Below the pieces are notes generated by a model. It made no database searches. It had not been told where the DNA came from and was given only the letters and a program-made list of their open reading frames with translations. From assembly GCA_033439255.1 (NCBI GenBank), contig CM065888.1, positions 682,001 to 746,000 of the forward strand: a stretch of 64,000 nucleotides of DNA, in the 5' to 3' direction. Numbering within the stretch: position 1 is the stretch's first letter; each line of letters begins with the position of its first letter. This document shows, piece after piece, positions 34,601 through 44,817 of this stretch. The stretch is from Hericium rajendrae (Eukaryota > Basidiomycota > Agaricomycetes > Russulales > Hericiaceae). Position numbers and translations under genes: made by a program.

Positions 34601-35287
34601 TCAGCCCACTCCGTGTTCTGGTCGGAACGTATCACCATCCGCCGGCGCATGGGCTGTTCCCCATACTTCGCGGTAACCGGTACGCACCCCCTGATGCCGC
34701 TCGATATCGCTGAAGCCACCTACCTGCTACCGCCGCCCGAGGCGATCTTGTCCTCTACCGACCTGATCGCCTCCCGCGCTCTTGCCCTGCAGAAGCGTCA
34801 AAAGGACCTTCAGCGACTTCACAGCCGCGTCTACGAGGCCCGCCTCCAGGCAGCACGAAAATTCGAACTGGAACATGCACGCACGATCCGCGACTTTGAC
34901 TTTCGCCGCGGCGAACTGGTACTTGTCCGCAATTCCGCGTACAGCACCAGCCATTCCCGGAAGACCAAACCGCGCTACCTAGGCCCGTACCTCGTCCTCG
35001 GCCGCAACAAGGGGCGTGCTTACCTCTTGTGTGAGCTCGACGGTACGTTATTCGACCGGCCCACCGCAGCCTACCGCGTTGTCCCGTATTTCGCCCGTAC
35101 CATCCTCGATCACCCGCCATTGGAGGATTTCCTCGATGTCGGCATCGAGCAGTTTGAACGTTTACTCGCCTCCACCGTCACAGACCCGGATGACGAAACC
35201 ACCGGCAGCGACCTCGGCGAATTCGACAGGTCCCGACCAAGTTCGCCCGCGGCGTCCTCTGACCACTCGACTAGCGAGGAGGACTGA
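31604..35287 (+). CDS. Pol (reverse transcriptase, RNase H, integrase) of gypsy element C
   Basis: Open frame of 1,227 codons. Reverse transcriptase lies at about residues 215-430, with the catalytic YIDD box near 379. RNase H follows (ILGVDTSYIAIG, near 545). The integrase zinc-binding region (HESAGHRG...CHICQ) and core (MYMDTMHLP, IVSDNGGPF) lie at about residues 810-1000. A basic/aromatic C-terminal region ends in an acidic, serine-rich tail. No chromodomain is evident. The frame is uninterrupted, and together with near-identical LTRs this marks a recent copy. Confidence 0.88.
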   Translation: MIDDQGEVAFIVDFDSETPQITAYAAIPPECSENPDKRQDHLQSLYLYACDASLLDSSPGGPSLSDAPDKSNLLSAFLSATACKSASASKQGRPSPPPPGATDTGPPVASYAAKKYKPVAQKVRPVFTDLPERFRVLRNIKGDPLQDLPELSPNPPPFAPTARYTEERKAVIDRAHPEGFLWPSERDLLHHFMCLHDTAFAWDDSERGHFREDFFPSVVMPVIPHTPWVLKNRPIPPGIHDKVCEIIRTKIAAGVYEPSSSSYRSRWFCVTKKDGTSLRIVHSLEPLNKVTIAHSGVPPFTDQLAEQFAGRACGGILDLYVGYDERLLAEESHDMTTFQTPFGPKRLVTLPMGWTNSVPIFHDDVTEILRPEIPAVTMPYIDDVPIKGPATRYELPGGNFETIPWNPGIRRFVWEHFQGVNRVVQRMKYCGGTFSGKKTVLCAPEIIVVGHRCTPAGRLPELSNLAKVSNWQPCTDLSDVRAFLGTIGVARIFIKNFAKRAHHLVRLTRKDTPFEFGPDQLAAQEDLKQALLASPALRAIDYESPASVILGVDTSYIAIGYLLCQQDVDDPKVCRYARFGSIALNDREARFSQPKLELYGLYRSLRALKLWLIGVRNLIIEVDARYISGMLNNPDLAPSASMNRWIVGILMFQFTLVHVPGEKHGPDGLSRRRPQDDDAPEPDDDFDDWVDRAYGFVHIINVPRIGHDRPQLAQQLISTNVAAGDFVAPPPQDHLASYADVPRSEKSLLTDARLRAVTDFLLHPIRPDGLTDREYARFLRYCRDFFMKGGRLWKRDKTNAHKLVLPPTGRWAALVETHESAGHRGVAATALLLAVRFWWPFMGSDVAWFVRSCHICQAFQIRKVLIPPTVAVPAPLFAKMYMDTMHLPKSNNMQYLVQGRCSVSHFPEWRMLRKERSEHIADWIYQDILCRWGMLTEIVSDNGGPFVKALTQLEKKYHVRHIRISGYNSRANGIAERAHFDVRQALIKAADGVEKNWSYSAHSVFWSERITIRRRMGCSPYFAVTGTHPLMPLDIAEATYLLPPPEAILSSTDLIASRALALQKRQKDLQRLHSRVYEARLQAARKFELEHARTIRDFDFRRGELVLVRNSAYSTSHSRKTKPRYLGPYLVLGRNKGRAYLLCELDGTLFDRPTAAYRVVPYFARTILDHPPLEDFLDVGIEQFERLLASTVTDPDDETTGSDLGEFDRSRPSSPAASSDHSTSEED

Positions 35288-35639
35288 GGGCAGTCCATTT
35301 TTCAGTTAGGGGGAGTAGAGGCCGTCAGTCAAGCGTGTCGACGACCTTGGACGCCCCACCAATACCCACACGCACGAAATAAATCTATTGTTACTTGCAT
35401 TTCGACAAACTCGCCTTGGGCGATCTTCATACCATCCACCACTCAGATTTTACCTTCACCAATCGTATAGGCCCTGACAAGATCGCCTGGGGCGACTTTG
35501 TTTCTTTCTGGTTTTCCCCTTTAGATTCACACAGGTTCAGACTTCAAGATGGGCTCCCATTCGGCAGGAGCAACGATACAGTAGGACTCGGCGTCCCGAT
35601 TACGAGCGACCTATAGTAAAAAGCCGGGCCTAAGGCCCG

Positions 35640-38590
35640 GGCAACACAAAACGTATGCGACAACTTCCACGACGACAAAACAAGATAGCAAATTTAAAAG
35701 GGGAGGGTCTTTCCCTCCCCGCGCAAAGCGACAGCCCCGCTCGTCAGGAGTCAGCCGGCACGACTTCCTCTGACGCGGCCACCTCAGCGACAGGAGCCGC
35801 TGCCGGCTCCAACGGCTCACCGGGACCCTCGACCGAAGGAACGGGGGACTCCCTCGCAAGCGGGCGCGAAGACGGACCCGCGGTGGGACTCGCCGCGGCC
35901 TCCTCCTCTGCGTCGCTAGCGGCGTCCGCAGGCTCGTCCTTGGCAACCTTGCCCTCTTCATCCGCCTCCGCCGCGATATACTCGCCGCGCGTGCCCGTAT
36001 AGAGGGCCGTGACGAGCCTCTCGACGGCGAGGATCTGGCCGTGGTTCGACATGCGTTGGAGGTACAAACCGACGAGCTGCCGCTCGGTCTCCGCGAGCAG
36101 GGTGCGGCGGAGCGACGAATCGCGCGGAATGCACGCGTAGGGGTCGACGTAGTCCCAGGCCCCTGGACGGAAGCCGTCGGAGACCGGGAACGGAAGGCGA
36201 GATGCGAGCGCCTCGAACGGGGCTGTAGGACGGTCACCCGGTCAGCAAACGCGTAGCAACAGCGGGGTAGCGACTTACGGAGCGCGCCCGCGGAGTCTGG
36301 TATCCCCGGCAAGACCACGGGGGAGTCGACCACCTGGTCGCGACCAGAAGAAGCCGCGGCGGCGCGCGCGGCAACGGGATCCACGACGGGCGCACCCATC
36401 CGCGTCAGATGCGCGTTGAGGTCGACACAGGCGAGGCAGGAAGCGCGCTTCTCGCTGCACTCGCAGCATCGCTCGTGCTTTGCGCGCCCGACGTTCTTCG
36501 CAGGGAGGACCCGGCGGAGGCACTCCTTGCCCTCGTTGATGCACGCAGTGCACCACTGCTCGGGCAGGCACTACGCAAACAGAAAATTAGCGTCGAGCAC
36601 GGGTGGAGGAGATGGGTACTTACCGGACCCCACTTCTCATCGGGCTCCTTGGCCTTGGCCTTCCCTTTCCCCTCGTTCGCAGCGACGGCGCCAGCCGGTC
36701 CCGTACGCGCCCTCTTCGCCGGCGGGGGCACTTCGACAATCTCGTCCCCCGCCTCCTCCTCCTCGACAGGTGCTACGGCCTTGCGCTTGGCCGCGCGAGT
36801 CGCGGCGGACACTGGAGCGTCCAGAGCCGGGTCTACGTCCCGCTCGGCGGACGCGTCTACGACACCGGTGGCGGTTAACAGGGCGGCGACTTCGAGGCGG
36901 TCTTGCTCACCGGTCTGCGAGCGGGGCGGCGACGGAACCCTGGTGCGCGTGGAAGACGAGGCCTGCGGGGTCTCGTTGGTTGGCGCGGCCGCCCTTTTGC
37001 CCTTAGGGGGCCCTGTCTTGCGCGTTGAAACGGGCGCGACCTGCGCGGGCCCCTTGCCCTTGGGTGTCGCGGCCGCGAGCGGGGTGTCGTCGTCGCTCTC
37101 CTCGAGCTCGTCGGTCTCCCGGTCCTCTGTCTCGGTCGGGTCTTCGGGGGCTCGAAGACGTCGAGCACCTTGGCACCCCACTTGCGGTCGGACTTCAGCT
37201 CGAGGCGGCTGAAGACTACACGGGCGTCGGCGATCCCGCGACGGAAGAAATCGTTGTCGAGGTGGGTCGAATTCGACCTCAAAAGAGGGCCCTGTCAGGA
37301 GTGGTGGTCAGCGGGGACGGAAGCAAAACGTGCGCCGGCGGACTCACCAAGCAACTGGCAACCTGGGTGATCCACTCTGCCCAGACATTGCCGGGGTCGG
37401 CTTCGCGCGGGTGGCCTGACCCGAAGAGGCGTTCGAGAGCCTGAATACCCTTGGGGCAGTTGTCGACGTACGCGCGAGCCATGGGAGACGAGGTGCTGAG
37501 GAGCGAGTCGCCTCGCAACTCAGCGTTCATAAGGACTCCGCGACAAGACGGAAGCGCCTGGCGAATTGCCTCCGGAGAAGCCCCCGCGTACAGGTAGCTT
37601 CGCAGCTTCGCGCAGAAGCCCGCGACGCGGGCACCCGGCCAAAACAGTTGTCGCTTCGGACTCAATCAGGATCTCAGGCCCCGATTGGCGCCCATTTGTC
37701 ATTTCAGCCGCGTCTCGCGAACAGGAAGCCTATTCGGCGACGGGCAAGTCCCACAGACAGCATAGTGCGCCTTGGCACCAGAATAGTTCAATTGAGCGGC
37801 GAGGCATGCTCGCCACCGGCGTACATCGTACTATACTAATCCGCGGCCCCTCCCGCGACCCTGTCGCGGGCGCCCTCCTCGTCTGCTCGGTAGGGCGGAA
37901 GCCGCAGCAGCTCGGCCAAGTCGAGTGCCTCTGCCACTAGGCGGTGCATCGTCTCTAGCTCATGCGGATCCTCGCTCACCTCTCCCCCGGCGTCTTCCCA
38001 CGGCAACTCCGGCGCGGAGACCGCTTGATGCAGCCTGGCGAACAACGGCTCCAGAGCCCGCTTGCAGGCCTCCGCGTCTATGATGTCATACTGGTACTTG
38101 CGGCAGGTGATATCGATTTCCTCCAGGGCCACCGCGCGGCGCGTCTCCCACAGCTCGGACTCGGCCACGGACAGGCGGTCCGCGGCATCTACCTGATGGT
38201 GCTCCAGGGAATCGAGCCACTCACGCTTCAGCGACGGCATGAGGTACCAACCCCAGTCGAGCCAACGGCGGACTTTCCCGGACGCGCGGGCGGCCTCGGA
38301 CAGGAAGTGGTCCGACATCTGCGTAATGTCATCCTGCAGACCCACGTCGATGGCGCCAGCGTAGCGCTGGTAGTCCTTCTGGAGTCCCGAGAATTAGCAG
38401 GTACGCAACAACGCCGCAAGCGAGCTTGGACGTACTACGGCGACCATGAGGTCTCGACCCCAGATCTCGCGTTCCCGGATGACCGCGTCGCGCTTGAACA
38501 GCGTGGACGCATCGAGCGGGGTCCACGAGCGCTCCGCAAGGAGCCAGGTCACTTTCTGGCGGAAGACTTGATCAAGGAAGGTGTTCATCG
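35640..38590 (-). other. Antisense open-frame region between pol and 3' LTR of gypsy element C
   Basis: About 3 kb on the strand opposite to gag-pol holds a series of minus-strand open frames: near 38588-38394, 38345-37836, 37181-36605, 36560-36300 and 36067-35744. They have splice-like borders between them and protein-like composition. One frame is rich in Lys/Glu/Pro with basic clusters (KRKA, PAKRARTG) that look like nuclear signals. The next has a cysteine-rich stretch (CTACINEGKEC, CCECSEKRASCLAC) reminiscent of fungal zinc-binding clusters. A further one is helical and acidic. This may be an antisense cargo gene carried by the element. I do not recognise a named family, and the border assignments are uncertain. 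Confidence 0.5.
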
Positions 38591-38785
38591 GGACAAGACT
38601 GCTGGGCGCGAAGATGGCTCGGAGTTGAGTGCCCTCCCGGGGCGTAGATGCCTTTTATAGGCTCGCTGCAGCACACCCGCCCAGGGCGCCGTCGCACAAT
38701 CGGCTTCACGCATGCCCGCGCCCGAATCCCTCGTGGGGCTCCAGATTAGACTACGGAGAGTCTAAATTTTCAGTTAGGGGGAGAA

Positions 38786-39805
38786 TGATGCGCCCTTTAG
38801 CGCGCCTTGCAACGGCATTGCCCACTCCCCGCCTCCTCGCCCGTCCCGCTTCACTTCACCTCAGCCGCACCAAGTCCGCCCACCGCGACGTCGCTCCCCG
38901 CACAGGACAAGCGCCCCCACGGGTTCGGGACCGACCGGGTCGGACTAAAGCCGGTGTCCCGTGGTCCGATGCACCGAACGGGCCGGAGATCAACCGGCCG
39001 GACGAGTCAGCGGCACAGGAACAGAAGTGCGCCCAGCGAACCAGCCGGCTCAATCAACGCGCCCTCGAACGCCCACACGCCCCCGGATCACGGGCGGCGC
39101 CCGCGACAGTGCGCTACTGACGTCATCCCAGCCATTCCAGCTCGACGCGCCCGCCGTTCCCGACGCACGCCCCGGGCGACGTTGTAAGGCGGCACCTTTG
39201 ATTCGTCCGTACCACGCGCACGCCCTCTGCCCTGCACGGGCCGAGCCGCAACGACTCCACTCGCCAAGGGACCCGGAGCAGGCAGGATCAGGAAGGAATT
39301 GGAGATTGGGTCGGTCAGCGGGAGGTTGTCGTAGGGAGTCGCGCCGGGCCGCCAGAGGCGGCCTTGCCCATTTGTACCGTAGCTACTGACTTAGAGAATC
39401 AGAACGGAATCGGCCTTTTTCCCCTCAGGGCTCAGATCTCACAAAGCCCGCCGTTTGACGTTCTCACCCCAGCCTCTAAGCCCGTCTCAGACGTAGCTCT
39501 TCTCACTTCCTCGTGTCGCTCATCGTATTCGTCGTACTCGTCGCCGCGCCGTTATCTACAAGCCGTATCACCTAAGACCCGTGAGTCTTGCCGTATCGTC
39601 ATCGTCCCTAGCAGAGCCGCGTCGGAAGTCGCCCGCGCGCAGCAAGCTCGCCTCCCGCGGCCTTGCTCCCCTACCCGTAGTACGATCACCCGTCAGCTAC
39701 ACGTCTCGGCGCTCCCCTCTTGAGATACTTGGTCCCCTCGCACCCCCCGGTACTCTGTTGGTTTTGGTTTTGGCTGCCGCCTCCATTCCCAGGGTCCACA
39801 CATCA
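38786..39805 (+). repeat. 3' LTR of gypsy element C
   Basis: 1,020 bp, partner of 27651-28669, preceded by the polypurine tract. Confidence 0.92.
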
Positions 39806-40848
39806 CCGGCCTTCTTACAATTCGTGCAGTAAGGCTCTCCCGGTTTGGGTGCACGGTCCTTGTCCTTGCGCTTCGATCTGTTGCCGCTCGGCGCCGTCCG
39901 CGCGTTGTACGCTGCGGCAGTCGTCGCCTGATTGGTGCGTACTCCGTACTCGTCCTTGACCCGACGTTCGACTTCAATCGACGTGTAGAAATCAGGTAAG
40001 CCGGAGAAAACATAATTCCAGGTCGGCGGCATGGAGATTCGAAGGAAGCAGGCAAAAACGTTATCGTCGAGATTGCGTCCCATAAGAATTAGGTCCCGTC
40101 GCAAAGCTTTCATGCGGGCGATGTGCTCGTTGACGTCTTCGCCATCAACGTACTTGGTTGTGACGAGAGCGGTGATGGTGAGAGTGAAGTCCGTCAGGGT
40201 CTGGCCAGAGAACAATCTGCGCGCCTCCATCCATATGTCGGAAGCCGTGTCGAGATGGCTTAGCTGATTGACGGCCTCTTCAGTCATGTTCGCCGTGAGG
40301 ACGCCGCGCACTAGCGCATTAGCACGTTGCCACCGGCGTGTTGCCTTCTTCTCACTCATCACCCCCTCCGGTGGTAATGTGACTGTGTTCTCGCAGTACT
40401 CGAACAGCTCGACGGTCTCGAGCGCGGACTTGATCGTCGTCATCCACGACACATAGTTCGATGGACCGAGCTTGTGCGGGAGACGATTGAGATAACCATA
40501 TTTAGACGGTTCCCAGGCTTTGCGGAACGTCCAATGGAAATCGTCGTCGTCGTCGTCCGATTCGGATAAGTCGAAATTTGCCGGTCTGAGTATGGGTTTC
40601 ACGCCGCGAGTGCCTCCCGCAGGTTTGGAAGGTGTTGTCGGTAGGGGGACATGGAAGGGGTTTGTGACATTTCGTTGGGTATGCGTATCGGGTTTCTTAG
40701 ACTGGGAGGTGGGGGTTTGCTTCGTGTGGGAGGGTGAACCACGAGTAGACATGGTGTGGGATCAAAAGAATGTGATTGGCTGGGGATCAATGTTCCGTGT
40801 AGCTCTTCTAGTCGTCGGTATTAGTAGGCGTCAAAGGTGCCCATAACC

Positions 40849-41158
40849 TGTTAGGAGCGAATGTGTGCGACGCTAGAGAAACGGATACGAAGTATCCCTC
40901 AGTCCGATATCATGAAGGACTAATATTGTGTATCTACCTAGAGAAACGGATACGAAGTATCCTACAGGTAGATTAGTGTCACGTAAGGAATGTCGTAGTA
41001 AAGAATGTACTCACCCTCAGTCCGATATCATGAAGGACTGAGGGAAAGGCGGAGAACTCGTATGTGCGTCGTGTGTACCATGCGTGATTAGGTAAGCTAA
41101 GATAATCGTAACGAAAAAGATAACGAAGGATCGTAGACTCTAGATTGTGTCTCTAACA
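40849..41158 (-). repeat. 5' LTR of copia element B
   Basis: 310 bp, partner of 23746-24055. The target duplication GTGCG follows at 41159-41163. Confidence 0.9.
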
Positions 41159-44152
41159 GTGCGTAGGGAGGTGAACTTGACGACGGGGGCAAATGTCTCA
41201 TCGAAGTCGATTCCTTCGACTTGAGTGAACCCCTTCGCAACGAGCCTCGCCTTGTACTTCTCGACTTCACCGTTGGGGCCTCGCTTGATGCGGAAGACCC
41301 ACTTGCTGTTGACGACCTTGCGGTCACGCGGTCGGTCAACTTCTTCGTACACGCCCATCTGCTTGAAGGAGTGGAGCTCCTCGTTGCAGGCTGCGAGCCA
41401 TTCGGCTGCATCGGGGCGCGACATCGCCTCCTTGTAGGTGAGTGGATCACCGTTAGGATCTGCGCGCGCAGAGTTGACGTGCTCTTCGGCCGGCGGAGCG
41501 CCCGCTGGCTGAGGGAGCGTCTTCTTGTCGTACGACGTGACGCGATAGCGTGCATCGTCGTCGGCGACTGGCGTGTGTGCGTTGCGTGTGGAGCGTCGAA
41601 GTTGGGGGGCTGCAGGCGGCACCGTGTGCGATACAGCTGGATGTTTGTCGGCGTCCAAGAGCTCCGTGACTTCAGCCTCGGAGTCTGCGGACTCTGGCGC
41701 GACGGGCGCTGCGATTCCTTCCCCTCCAGACATGTCGGACTCGGGGTCGACTTCGATCTGGACACGTTCGAGGTGCTCGTGGTCTGGTGTCTCCTCGAAG
41801 ATGACATCCCGCGACTCGATGATGCGCCCCGTAGGGCGATGCACGAGGCGGTATGCCTTGCGGTGCTTGGCATAGCCAATGAACGTGCAGATGAGGGACT
41901 TGGGGTCGAGCTTGCGGCGGCAGCTGTCCGGGATATGGACGAACGCGCGGCACCCGAAGGTGCGGATGAGCGAGACGTCGGGCTTGTTGCCCGTCCAAGC
42001 TTCATGTGGCGTGACATTTGTGGCGAGAGAGCGTGTGGGGACAACGTTGTGGATGTACGTTGCGTACTCGACAGCGTCGAACCAGAAGGACTTGGGGAGC
42101 CCAGAGTCTTCCAGCATGGGACGAGCCATCTCCATAACCGTGCGGTTGAAGCGCTCCGAGACACCATTGAACTCTGGAGAGTCAGCAGTGGTGGTCTCGT
42201 GCCTGATGCCCTTGTCGCGGAGGAACTGGCGGACTTCGCGTGAGACGTATTCGCCTCCGCCGTCGCTGCGCAGAACCTTGAGTTTGCGACCGGATTCGAG
42301 TTCCGCCGCTGCGACGAAAGCCTTGAGGTGCTCAAGGACGTCGCTCTTGTGCCGGATGCCGTCAACTGCGGCTTTGCGCGAGTAGTCGTCGATCCAGGAC
42401 ACAAAGTAATTAAATCCCTGACGGGATTGCGTCTGCATGGGACCGCACACGTCCGAGAATAGGCGGCCGAGTGGTTCGGTCGCCCGCGTGTTGGTCGTCT
42501 TTGGGACGTCTTCGTGGGACTGCTTCCCCTTAATGCAGGGAGCGCAGGTGCCTAGAGCCTTGCGGCTGGCAGAGCCCACAATATCCATGCCCGTGACCAT
42601 GCTCTTCTTTACCATCCGCAGCACGGAGTCGGTATTGATGTGGCCAAGGCGGCGGTGCCAGGTTTGTAGGTCCGCGCGCGCAACTTTCGTCCGAGCCACA
42701 AACGCGGTAAGGTTGGTTGGGTCGGTGCCGGGCTCGGCGATAGAGATGTGGGCGGCTTCCGGAGTCTCCGATCGAGCATTGATGATGTAGAGATTATCCT
42801 CAAGGCGGCCTTCGCAGGTGAGTGTGCCTTGCTGATCGTAGATCTCGCAGGACGACTCTAAGAACTGGACGCGCGCGCTGCGGCGGGTGATCTGCGAAAC
42901 TGAGATCAGGTTGCCGTGGAGATCCGGGACATAAAGTGCGTCAGAGAGGACGACTTTGTGCCATTCGCCTTTGGCCTGCATGAGGACCGGGATGCGCCCG
43001 ACGCCGTAGGCATCGATGGACGAGTTGTCGCCAAGCCAGACTTTGTGCGGGGTATCGAACGCTTGGTACGTCGTGAACCAATCACGGACGCAGCTCATAA
43101 TGCGTGAGGCGCCCGAGTCGACGAGCCATCTGGTCGTCAGATCGGGGCGCTTTGCTAGAGCGTCAGCTGAGGCTTTGAAAACACAGATAGCGCTGTCGTC
43201 GGGTTCGCGGACCATTGCGACTTTCGCGACGGCGTCGCCCGCCGGGGCCTTGGAACTGGAGGAAGACTTGTTGTTCTTCTCCTTTTCCTTGAGCTTGCGG
43301 CACTCATCCCTGGTATGTCCCTTCGCTTTGCAGAATTTGCAGTAGACTTTCGGCTTTCCAGATCCACTGGGGGAGCCTTTGGAGGGAGTCTTCCCGCCTG
43401 AGGAGCGCACGAAAAATGCGGAGGTCGCTGCGGATTCGCGGCGGTGCTGCTCTTCCTGTAAGACCTGCGTCACGACGTTGTCAATGTCGAGCGACGCTGC
43501 GGAGGTAAGGATTGTTTTGAGTGTGTCGTAGGAGGGGGGAAGGGACAGGATGATGGCGACAGCGATGAGCTTGTCGTCGAGCTTGTTGCCGAGTGCAGTG
43601 AGCGTGTGTCCGATGCGGCGCATGCCGTTAATTTGCGGCTCGATGGGCGCGTCGTCCGTGAACGTGCTCCGGAAGAGCTCACCAATAAGGTAAGCGATTT
43701 TCTGTTCGCCTTTGCCCTCGTACCGCTCGCTCAACTTTTTCCAGGCTGCTTCTGTGGTCGTCGTGTCCAGCACGGTGTTGAGAGGTTCCTCGTTGAGCGT
43801 GAGGCAAATTTGCGCTCGCGCGTCACGGTTCTTGGTGCGCCAGGCTTCCTTTTCTTTATCGGTCGCGCTGGCCGCTGGTTCCTTTTCAGTTCCCTCCACT
43901 ATCACCCATAGTCCGCGGACTTCGAGGACCATCTTGGTCCTGAACTTCCAGGACATGTAGTTGCTGCCATCGTCTGCGAGGAACGGTACGTCGTAGAGAC
44001 GGTTTGGCAGCCGAGGGGTAGTGAGCGACGGCGCATCCGCGGACGGCATCAGAGAGGGGGCTTTCGCGGTGGTGCTACCCATGGTCGATTAATTGAAGGT
44101 ATGTCGATTAAAAACTGTGTTGGGGCTCAGTTAAAGACCAGGTCTCATAATC

Positions 44153-44458
44153 TATTGCAGGGCAACGAGCGGAGCGTTTAGCGACTGCGACGAATAAAGG
44201 AATGTATTCTCAGTATCTCGGATAGAGTACTGAGGAACTGATGTAACTAAATACCTGCAACGAATAAAGGAATGTATTCTACAGGTATAATCAGCTTCGG
44301 AACGGAGGGGGGATAAGACGGTAAGTACTGACCTCAGTATCTCGGATAGAGTACTGAGGAGAAAAGTAAAGGGAAGTTTTTTTCGTAAGGTAACTATGCG
44401 GTCCTGTAGCATCACATGACCCCAGCGCGTCGCGCGCCGTTGACTCTTTACCACAACA
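44153..44458 (-). repeat. 5' LTR of copia element A
   Basis: 306 bp, partner of 22186-22491. The target duplication AAAAC follows at 44459-44463. Confidence 0.9.
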
Positions 44459-44463
44459 AAAAC

Positions 44464-44817
44464 AACATTTCCAAGAGATGTAGATCTAGAGGAAGTATGA
44501 AAGGACGAGACGTGACACCCAATACAGTGTGACGACGAGTCACCTGATCCGTGACGCGCGTGTCCGGCTTGTGCACTGTGCCTCCGAGGCTGTAACGTTA
44601 GCGGTCAAGCTCAACTTCAAGACCACTATCTAGCAGTATAGCGCTGCTATCCGTATCGTTGGAGCACGGTCGGGGAAAGCAAACTACAAGTTTATGGTGG
44701 TGTAGCTACGCCGGCTACTAGTGAACAAGCACAGTCAAAGCGACCACCTTGAAGTGTTGAAGCATCTACTAATACAGTATCACCGTCGTGAGTCCGTCTT
44801 CGACCCTGGAGGCCACG
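44464..44817. other. Upstream region of ORC5
   Basis: 354 bp between copia element A and the ORC5 start. No gene is seen. It must hold the ORC5 promoter, so the retroelement nest ends only about 350 bp before the coding region. Confidence 0.4.

Larger units (their letters stand above)
27651..39805 (+). mobile_element. Gypsy-type (Ty3) LTR retroelement C, nested in B, looks whole
   Basis: A Ty3/gypsy-type element of about 12.2 kb on the plus strand, the innermost and youngest of the nest. The LTRs (1,019 and 1,020 bp, TGATG...CATCA) appear identical apart from a one-base run-length difference, so insertion was very recent. The target duplication is CCGG (27647-27650, 39806-39809). A primer site tggagcccaccgcgagg, matching a tRNA 3' end, follows the left LTR. 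A polypurine tract ttagggggagaa precedes the right LTR. Gag and pol overlap by four bases. About 3 kb between pol and the 3' LTR carries antisense open frames not usual for the family. I see no break in gag or pol. Confidence 0.92.
23746..41158 (-). mobile_element. Copia-type (Ty1) LTR retroelement B, nested in A, broken
   Basis: A second Ty1/copia-type family on the minus strand. Its 310-bp LTRs begin TGTTAG and end CTAACA, and its 5-bp target duplication is GTGCG (23741-23745, 41159-41163). Its parts are a gag region at 40752-39806 and the rest of gag-pol (zinc-knuckle-side protease, integrase, reverse transcriptase, RNase H) at 27650-24063. The two blocks are separated by gypsy element C. 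A purine-rich tract adjoins the left LTR. A primer-site-like ggttatgggcacc adjoins the right LTR and again resembles the initiator tRNA-Met anticodon arm. LTR differences are about 2 of 310, slightly younger than A. The pol block appears broken at about two places besides the nested insertion. Confidence 0.9.
22186..44458 (-). mobile_element. Copia-type (Ty1) LTR retroelement A, outermost of a nest, broken
   Basis: A Ty1/copia-type element on the minus strand with 306-bp LTRs at both ends and a 5-bp target duplication AAAAC (22181-22185, 44459-44463). Its parts are gag, protease, integrase and the first part of reverse transcriptase at 44082-41164, and the rest of reverse transcriptase and RNase H at 23740-22500. 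The two blocks are separated by copia element B, which inserted inside the reverse-transcriptase region. Next to the right LTR, gattatgagacc resembles a primer site complementary to the anticodon arm of initiator tRNA-Met, as used by Ty5 and Drosophila copia. The LTRs differ at about 3 of 306 positions, so the copy is fairly young. Besides the nested insertion it seems to have about one further break. Confidence 0.9.

Noticed and set aside
41221-42243. 340-codon plus-strand frame
   Set aside because: It is antisense to the integrase region of copia element A, without motifs of its own.
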